DNA of 19,209 bases from an uncultured Clostridia bacterium (GTDB lineage: Bacteria > Bacillota > Clostridia > Christensenellales > UBA1242), in assembly GCA_934747255.1 (NCBI GenBank), contig CAKVGH010000013.1:1-19209 (forward strand). Reading direction: 5' to 3'. The notes under the pieces are model-generated. The model made no database searches and was not told the DNA's origin. It saw only the letters and a program-made list of their open reading frames with translations. Shown here one piece after another: positions 14,955 to 19,209 of this stretch (positions within the stretch are counted from its first letter, which is position 1; each line of letters begins with the position of its first letter). The position numbers and the translations under genes were made by a program.

Positions 14955-15632
14955 ATGAAAAAAGTTTTAATTTTTAGTTTAGCGGTTTTTTTAATGTTAT
15001 CGTGCTTTGTTTTAGCACCACAAAAACCAGTTTACGCATTAGAGAGTAGTGGCGAAATTTCGGTTATAGGAGAGAGCCATATAAAACTATCGCCAGATAT
15101 GGCAACTGTGTCAGCAACAATCAATCAAGTGGACTTGGAGTTAGATGTGGCAAAGGACAAGGCTTTTGAAATTTATAACAGCGTTAAAAGTGAGTTGAGT
15201 GCCAGTGAACATATTTCAAAACTCAATTTGCTTTACTTTTCCACCTATCCAAATTTTGATTATACCAATGGCAAAACGCTAACGGGTTATAACGCAAGTT
15301 TGTCGTTTGAATATCAGGTTGACGATATATCGCAAATTCAATCGTCCATTGATAGTTTAATTAAGTGTGGAGTTAAAAATGTTTCTAGCGTAAACTATCA
15401 GGTTAGGGACTACGAAAGCGAATATAACAAACTTTTGCAAAGTGCGATTGAAAACGCAACCGAAAAAGCAAAACTAATTTTGGATACGGAAAATATTAAA
15501 GTTAAAAACATTGTGGAGCAGGAAACCTATAATTCTTGCTATATGTACAAATCTTATTTTGAATGTGACGGCTCAAATAACTTTGATAGTCAAATCGAAA
15601 TCTCTGCAAAAGTCAAAGTTGTGTTTGAATAA
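14955..15632 (+). CDS. Secreted SIMPL-domain (DUF541) protein
   Basis: A 225-residue exported protein. Residues 1-28 form a signal peptide (MKK, a hydrophobic core, then PVYA) with likely cleavage before LESSG. The mature part is a SIMPL/DUF541 domain: GEISVIGESHIKLSPDMATV (33-52 region), the central Y/F-rich GYNASLSFEYQVDD, the INQV and VNYQVRD strands, and the typical helix ESEYNKLLQSAIENATEKAK followed by closing strands. Family members, such as BP26/OMP28 and E. coli YggE, assemble outside or in the envelope and are linked to oxidative or surface stress; the exact role is unsettled. The start is the ATG at 14955, with AAAGGAGAG eight bases upstream; the frame extends further but without a ribosome site and without a signal peptide at its start. 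A Cys at 17 is not in a good lipobox. Single-gene unit. Confidence 0.85.
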   Translation: MKKVLIFSLAVFLMLSCFVLAPQKPVYALESSGEISVIGESHIKLSPDMATVSATINQVDLELDVAKDKAFEIYNSVKSELSASEHISKLNLLYFSTYPNFDYTNGKTLTGYNASLSFEYQVDDISQIQSSIDSLIKCGVKNVSSVNYQVRDYESEYNKLLQSAIENATEKAKLILDTENIKVKNIVEQETYNSCYMYKSYFECDGSNNFDSQIEISAKVKVVFE

Positions 15633-15712
15633 ATACAATGATTAAAATGTATAAGTTTTTCTATTGATTCACCTTCATATAATTTACAAAAAAATATAGT
15701 ATTATTTCAATT

Positions 15713-15758
15713 AAAAAACCGAGAAATTTGAAATTTGGTTCAATCTCTCGGTTTTTTT
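15713..15758 (+). terminator. Terminator of the SIMPL-domain gene
   Basis: AAAAAACCGAGA (15713-15724) pairs with TCTCGGTTTTTT (15746-15757); T run follows. Symmetric, so possibly bidirectional. Confidence 0.85.
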
Positions 15759-15916
15759 ATGTTTTAATTGTATGTTTAATAAAAGTTGTTTGCTATATGA
15801 GTTTTGATAGTACAAAAGTGCGTATCAAAACTTTTGAAAGTAGGTTAACAAATTGAGTAACAATTCTATTTTTTAGTTTTTAATAGTAGTGACTTTGTTA
15901 AATATCAGTAAACCTA

Positions 15917-16255
15917 GTTGTTAGTATGGTAATGTGTAAGTAAGTCAAGTTATCAGTAAAGTAATGTGCAAGAAAAATAAATCGTTAATATAGTAAATTA
16001 TAAGAAAAGTAGGCTGTCGGTATGGTAATGTGTGAGTAAGACAATTTTTCAATATAGTAGGTTGTAAGAAAAACAAGTTATCAATAAAGTAAGTTGTAAG
16101 TAAAACAAATCGTCAGTATAGTAAATTATAAGTAAAGCAGGTTAACAATAATTAAGGTTTAAGTAAGAGAAGTTATCCATATAGTAAGATGTGAGTAAGT
16201 CAAGTTGTCAGAATAATAATTGTGAATAAGGCAAATGTCAATAAAGTAAGTTTAT
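15917..16255. repeat. Degenerate 32-bp tandem repeat (about 10.5 units)
   Basis: Head-to-tail units start at 15917, 15949, 15981, 16013, 16045, 16077, 16109, 16141 (31 bp), 16172, 16204 (31 bp) and 16235 (partial). The consensus runs GTTATCAATATAGTAAGTTG followed by TAAGTAAAACAA. Units differ from each other at several positions; the TAGTAA, AAGTAA and terminal CAA parts are best kept. Possible further decayed units lie at 15845-15916. The array fills the gap between two genes that converge. The period is not a multiple of three and stops occur, so it is not coding. Confidence 0.9.
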
Positions 16256-16265
16256 TTTGCTGGAT

Positions 16266-17705
16266 TTACTCAATCACTACTAAATCGCTATTTTGAATAG
16301 TGTAAGTGTTGGTTGATATTGTAGAGTTATTTCTAACAACATTAAATGAAATTGTGTCACCTGTTCTTAAAGTCAAAAGCAAGTCGCCGATTTGATAGTT
16401 TCTATCAAGCGAGTAGGTGGTGGAGTTGATTGTAAATTCAACTACTTTATCGTTTTTGGTAAGTCCCAACTTGCTTGCTATTGAGTTTTGAGATATTGCA
16501 TTAACTAAAATATCTTCACAAATTATGCCGTAGCCACTAGATTTATCATAAACATATTTTGAGTTTTCGCTAACAACTGTTAAACCTAGTTTTACAGAAT
16601 ATCCGCTGGTATTTGTGTTTGTGCAATAGTAAATCAAATTTTCGGCAGTGTTTTTAACAATGTCAACAGGAATAGCGTAGTTTATATTTTGGTCGGTTTC
16701 GTTACCTGCGTTTGTAATGCCAATCAATTCGCCTTTACTGTTAAACAGTCCGCCACCAGAGTTGCCTGAATAAATTGAAGTGTCAATTCTAATAGACCTA
16801 TATGTTCTTTCTTTGTCAATATCAAGCGTAATATACTCGTTATCAACGCTGATTATTCCTTGTGTAGCACTAATTCCTTCGTCTTCGCTATTGCCGATTG
16901 CAATGGCAGTTTCGCCGACATAATATTTACTAGCAAAAGTTATTGCTTTTACATTAGCATTTACATTTTTGACATCTTGGGTTTTTGCTTTTATAATAGC
17001 GATGTCTTTACTAACTGCTCCGCCAACATATTCGCAACTGATTGCGTAACTATCGTACTGAATTACAGGGTAGCCGTTGCTATCTTTTTGACTGGTTTTT
17101 ACAGGTGCTGATTCGCTACCATAAAGGTAAATAACAATGTCTTTCGCAATCTGTGAGCCACTTTCCTGTGTGATTTCGTTGTTATATACAACATGGTAGT
17201 TGGTGATAAAGTAGGTGTAGTCGCTATCAATTCTATAAATTATTGCCGAGCCAGTGTAGGAAGTAATATCTTTTGTGGTTGATAGACCGCCCCACGAGAA
17301 TGAAGAAGATACTGTGTAAAAGTTAGTGTACACTTTGGCACTAGATTGCAAGCAGTCGTTTATTGTTTGAGCAATGCCATTTTCGTTGTAAGACAAGTAC
17401 ATTTTCAAAAATTGCGAGTAGGTAATAGAGTTGTCAACACGATTTTTGTAGTCGGTGTAGATTTCGTAAATGTCAATCGTTTGGGCATCTTTTCCGTCTT
17501 GACCATTTTTGCCGTTGGTTACGGTAAAGGTGGAAGTTGTCCCATTGGTGTAAGTTATGGTGTAGGTATCAACAAGTCCCACAGTGCTAGTTTTTTCTAT
17601 TGATAAAATGCTAACTGTATCATTATTGCAACCAGCAAAAACTAGTCCAAAACAAAATATGATTGCAAGTGATAAAGTTAATAAAAATTTACTTAATTTT
17701 TTCAT
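16266..17705 (-). CDS. HtrA/DegP-like serine protease lipoprotein with PDZ-like domain
   Basis: A 479-residue surface protease. Residues 1-25 are a lipoprotein signal peptide ending in the lipobox VFAGC (C26 lipidated, anchored outside the membrane). A small beta-rich module with TYTITYTNGTTSTF and a short Gly-X-Y stretch NGKNGQDGKDAQ (64-75) follows, a pairing common in surface lipoproteins of gut Firmicutes. Residues ~145-365 are the trypsin-like domain with the full triad: H171 in TNYHVV, D234 in KDIAIIKA and S316 in SGNSGGGLF. Residues ~368-475 resemble a PDZ domain (GIICEDILVNAISQNSIA, then KLGLTKNDKVVEF). HtrA proteins degrade or refold damaged exported proteins. Here the usual membrane helix is replaced by a lipid anchor. 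GGAGAG precedes the ATG. It is convergent with the SIMPL gene across the 32-bp repeat array. Confidence 0.9.
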   Translation of the reverse strand: MKKLSKFLLTLSLAIIFCFGLVFAGCNNDTVSILSIEKTSTVGLVDTYTITYTNGTTSTFTVTNGKNGQDGKDAQTIDIYEIYTDYKNRVDNSITYSQFLKMYLSYNENGIAQTINDCLQSSAKVYTNFYTVSSSFSWGGLSTTKDITSYTGSAIIYRIDSDYTYFITNYHVVYNNEITQESGSQIAKDIVIYLYGSESAPVKTSQKDSNGYPVIQYDSYAISCEYVGGAVSKDIAIIKAKTQDVKNVNANVKAITFASKYYVGETAIAIGNSEDEGISATQGIISVDNEYITLDIDKERTYRSIRIDTSIYSGNSGGGLFNSKGELIGITNAGNETDQNINYAIPVDIVKNTAENLIYYCTNTNTSGYSVKLGLTVVSENSKYVYDKSSGYGIICEDILVNAISQNSIASKLGLTKNDKVVEFTINSTTYSLDRNYQIGDLLLTLRTGDTISFNVVRNNSTISTNTYTIQNSDLVVIE

Positions 17706-17804
17706 AATTTTCTCTCCAAAAATTTTATAAATTTATTTTATCATTATTGACAGAAAAATAAAAAAACAATTTAACTATTTTGCAAAAAAATATCAAAATC
17801 ACTA

Positions 17805-17833
17805 TTGACAAAAAGAAATAATTGTAGTATTAT
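17805..17833 (+). promoter_or_regulatory. Promoter of the two-helix acidic-tail protein gene
   Basis: TTGACA (17805-17810), 17-bp spacer, TATTAT (17828-17833); AAGGAG follows before the ATG at 17857. A second TTGACA at 17747-17752 has no good -10. Confidence 0.85.
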
Positions 17834-17856
17834 GTAGTCATCAAGGAGATATTTTT

Positions 17857-18318
17857 ATGAAAACAAGATTAACTATTATTGGTATCGTTAGATTATTAAC
17901 ATTTGCATTCATCGCAACAGGATGTTGCTTACTTTTCCCAGCATATTCACTTTACATTGGAATTTTTGCTGGTGCACTTTACACTATAACAATGGGTGCA
18001 ACTATTGCAACAGAAGTGAATTACCAAAAACACTATAAAGAAATGGGACCAAAAGCAGAAGAATTTAGAAACTCATCAATTTTCGCATTCTATGAAACAC
18101 CAGTTGCTCATTATATTGAAGGAAAACTTGCTCTTAGAAAGTTTAGAAAGGAACATCCAGAAGTTAAGACCGTTGATGAAGCACTTAAAATGATGAATGA
18201 AGCAGAAGAATTGAGCAAAGAAGAAAAAGCTGTTTTGACAGACGAAGTTAAGTCGCAAGAAACAACAAAAATGGTTGCTTCTAACGATGACGAAGAAAAA
18301 GAAGAACTTACAAAGTAA
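17857..18318 (+). CDS. Small two-helix membrane protein with acidic C-terminal tail
   Basis: A 153-residue protein of unknown family. Two hydrophobic helices occupy about 6-29 (IIGIVRLLTFAFIATGCCLL) and 32-52, joined by a very short turn, so both ends should be on the cytoplasmic side. The remaining 100 residues are soluble: an aromatic stretch (YQKHYKEMG...FAFYETPVAHYIEGK), a basic helix (LALRKFRKEHPE), and a strongly Glu/Lys-rich tail ending DDEEKEELTK. A well-matched promoter, ribosome site (AAGGAG) and terminator, plus favourable codons, point to good expression as a single gene. The tail suggests binding to a basic partner, but no function is assigned. Confidence 0.8.
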   Translation: MKTRLTIIGIVRLLTFAFIATGCCLLFPAYSLYIGIFAGALYTITMGATIATEVNYQKHYKEMGPKAEEFRNSSIFAFYETPVAHYIEGKLALRKFRKEHPEVKTVDEALKMMNEAEELSKEEKAVLTDEVKSQETTKMVASNDDEEKEELTK

Positions 18319-18324
18319 TCTATT

Positions 18325-18354
18325 AAAAAGCACTACAATTTAGTAGTGTTTTTT
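18325..18354 (+). terminator. Terminator of the two-helix acidic-tail protein gene
   Basis: CACTAC (18331-18336) pairs with GTAGTG (18343-18348), six-base loop, flanked by A and T runs. Confidence 0.85.
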
Positions 18355-18620
18355 ATTGTTTTCAAAAAGGGCTTAATATAAAAAATACTACAATGTGATA
18401 GAAAATTTTTAACATTATATCTATATCATTTTAGTAATATGTATAAAACAAAAAACTATTTTGTGTTGAGTTTGTGAAAATGTTTTAATTTCAAATAAAG
18501 TCAATAAAAAGCATATAGAATAAAACAAGCGGTTTTAATAAAATTTATACAAGTTTTCCAAATAATATTTTTATTGCTAAAAGCTAAAAAATAGAAATTT
18601 TATAAAACTACAAAAAAATA
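18355..18620. other. Gap with no gene seen
   Basis: AT-rich spacer up to the tRNA-Leu promoter. No ORF, RNA or repeat is supported. Confidence 0.4.
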
Positions 18621-18649
18621 TTGCAAAAACAAAATTTATGTGATATAAT
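18621..18649 (+). promoter_or_regulatory. Promoter of tRNA-Leu
   Basis: TTGCAA (18621-18626), 17-bp spacer, TATAAT (18644-18649), about 19 bp before the mature 5' end. Confidence 0.8.
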
Positions 18650-18667
18650 TTTTTCGTTTTTAATAAC

Positions 18668-18749
18668 GGGGTTGTGGCGAAATGGCAGACGCGCACGTTT
18701 AAGGGGCGTGTTCGAAAGAGTATGGGTTCAAGTCCCATCAGCCCCACCA
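18668..18749 (+). tRNA. tRNA-Leu (anticodon AAG)
   Basis: Class II tRNA of 82 bases with encoded CCA. Acceptor GGGGTTG pairs with CAGCCCC (one T-G pair); D arm GCGAAATGGCAGACGC; anticodon stem CACGT/GCGTG (one T-G pair) around loop TTAAGGG, giving AAG at 18701-18703; short extra arm TTC-GAAA-GAG; T arm ATGGG/CCCAT around TTCAAGT. If the anticodon stem slid by one base the loop would read TAA, but pairing is then poor. AAG would serve CUN codons once A34 is edited to inosine. Confidence 0.93.
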
Positions 18750-18753
18750 AAAT

Positions 18754-18817
18754 AGCAGTTTTTACTGCTTTTTTTATTTTAATTTTAATGTTCTATATAT
18801 TTATAGAACATTTTTTT
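18754..18817 (+). terminator. Tandem terminators after tRNA-Leu
   Basis: First hairpin AGCAGT (18754-18759)/ACTGCT (18764-18769) with a T run; second AATGTTCTAT (18787-18796)/ATAGAACATT (18803-18812) with a T run. Confidence 0.85.
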
Positions 18818-18871
18818 ATACTGATATCAATTATGAGTAGTAGAACTAATGACCTACTTTTTTATTAGAGG

Positions 18872-18946
18872 GCAACTAAAAATAGTTACATATTATAAAG
18901 CAACTAAAAATGGTTGCAAAACAAAAATGCAACTTATTTTGGTTGC
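18872..18946. promoter_or_regulatory. Three phased inverted repeats (candidate operators)
   Basis: Three 18-bp sites with the form GCAAC-N8-GTTGC: 18872-18889 (right arm GTTAC), 18900-18917 and 18929-18946. Starts are 28 and 29 bp apart, close to whole helical turns. The right arm of the third overlaps the -35 of the next gene. Confidence 0.8.
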
Positions 18947-18971
18947 ATTTTGTTATTTGATATGATATAAT
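18943..18971 (+). promoter_or_regulatory. Promoter of the SatD-like gene
   Basis: TTGCAT (18943-18948), 17-bp spacer, TATAAT (18966-18971). The -35 overlaps the last GTTGC operator arm. Confidence 0.85.
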
Positions 18972-18993
18972 AACCATGAGGTGACAAACTATT

Positions 18994-19209
18994 ATGAATA
19001 CTAATTATGCCGCAATAATTATGGATGTAATACAATCTAAAAAATATGATGAGCAAGAAAGATTTAATATCCAAGAAAAATTATATAAAATAATTAAATT
19101 TATTAGTAATTATTATAAAAATGAAATAGTGAAAGAATTTAATTTTTCAGCAGGTGATTCTATCCAAGCCTTATTTAATAATGTAAGTGATGCTTTTAGT
19201 AGCTATTGT
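18994..19209 (+). CDS. SatD-like protein, N-terminal part (runs off the window)
   Basis: The first 72 codons of a gene cut by the window end. Residues YAAIIMDVIQSKK (5-17), a helix starting RFNIQEKLYKII, and FNFSAGDSIQALF (52-64) match the start of SatD-family proteins: YaaIigDi..Sr, then a helix, then the s.GDe.Qgl motif. The family is related to nucleotidyl-cyclase-like folds; sat genes were named for secretion and acid tolerance in streptococci, and a membrane partner (SatE) often follows. Here the usual G-D of IIGDI reads M-D and the E of GDEFQ reads S, so catalysis is doubtful. The start ATG has GAGGTGA (18978-18984) upstream; an earlier ATG at 18976 stops after two codons. Expression is probably controlled by the three inverted repeats. 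Confidence 0.65.
   Translation, partial: MNTNYAAIIMDVIQSKKYDEQERFNIQEKLYKIIKFISNYYKNEIVKEFNFSAGDSIQALFNNVSDAFSSYC

Noticed and set aside
15917..16255. CRISPR array
   Set aside because: The repeats are contiguous with no spacers, and every unit has drifted; no cas genes are present.
18674..18868. 64-codon frame on plus strand
   Set aside because: It reads through the tRNA-Leu and its terminators; no ribosome site.

Overview
The window looks like a chromosomal segment of a low-GC Gram-positive bacterium, probably an uncultured gut-type Clostridia/Bacillota member. Signs are the strongly AT-rich sequence, AGGAGG-type ribosome binding sites, near-consensus sigma-A promoters with 17-bp spacers, a CIRCE operator in front of clpB, U-tailed hairpin terminators, lipoprotein and Gly-X-Y surface features, and a SatD-like gene. 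No species can be named from the sequence alone.

Left edge (1-2720): the right end of an integrated element. It holds the C-terminal part of a tyrosine recombinase, then a promoter, a structured RNA (about 742-1019) closed by a long-range inverted repeat and containing a tall hairpin, a 66-residue two-helix membrane protein, and a retron-type reverse transcriptase with NAxxH, YVDD and TG signatures. The transcript ends at a terminator 10 bp before the 3' end of a tRNA-Arg(CCT) gene, the usual integration site for such recombinases. A decayed second tRNA-Arg 5' half lies just beyond. This RNA/small membrane protein/RT unit is the most likely undescribed system here: a candidate retron defence cassette with an unusual small membrane protein encoded between ncRNA and RT.

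Middle-left (2880-8583, all minus strand): single-gene units, most with their own promoter and terminator. They encode a UDG-superfamily (hypoxanthine-DNA glycosylase-like) protein, an enlarged two-domain ThyX-like protein, a 623-residue protein with a HEMLH metalloprotease motif, a two-helix membrane protein with a zinc ribbon, and a four-helix membrane protein.

Middle-right (8811-15758, plus strand): heat-shock clpB under a CIRCE operator that overlaps its -35, then two tandem paralogous DUF6273-like proteins, then a secreted SIMPL-domain protein. The gap at 15917-16255 is a degenerate 32-bp tandem repeat.

Right (16266-19209): an HtrA-like lipoprotein protease with a PDZ-like tail (minus strand), a small two-helix membrane protein, tRNA-Leu with an unusual AAG anticodon, and the start of a SatD-like gene. 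The promoter of that last gene overlaps the last of three regularly spaced inverted repeats.
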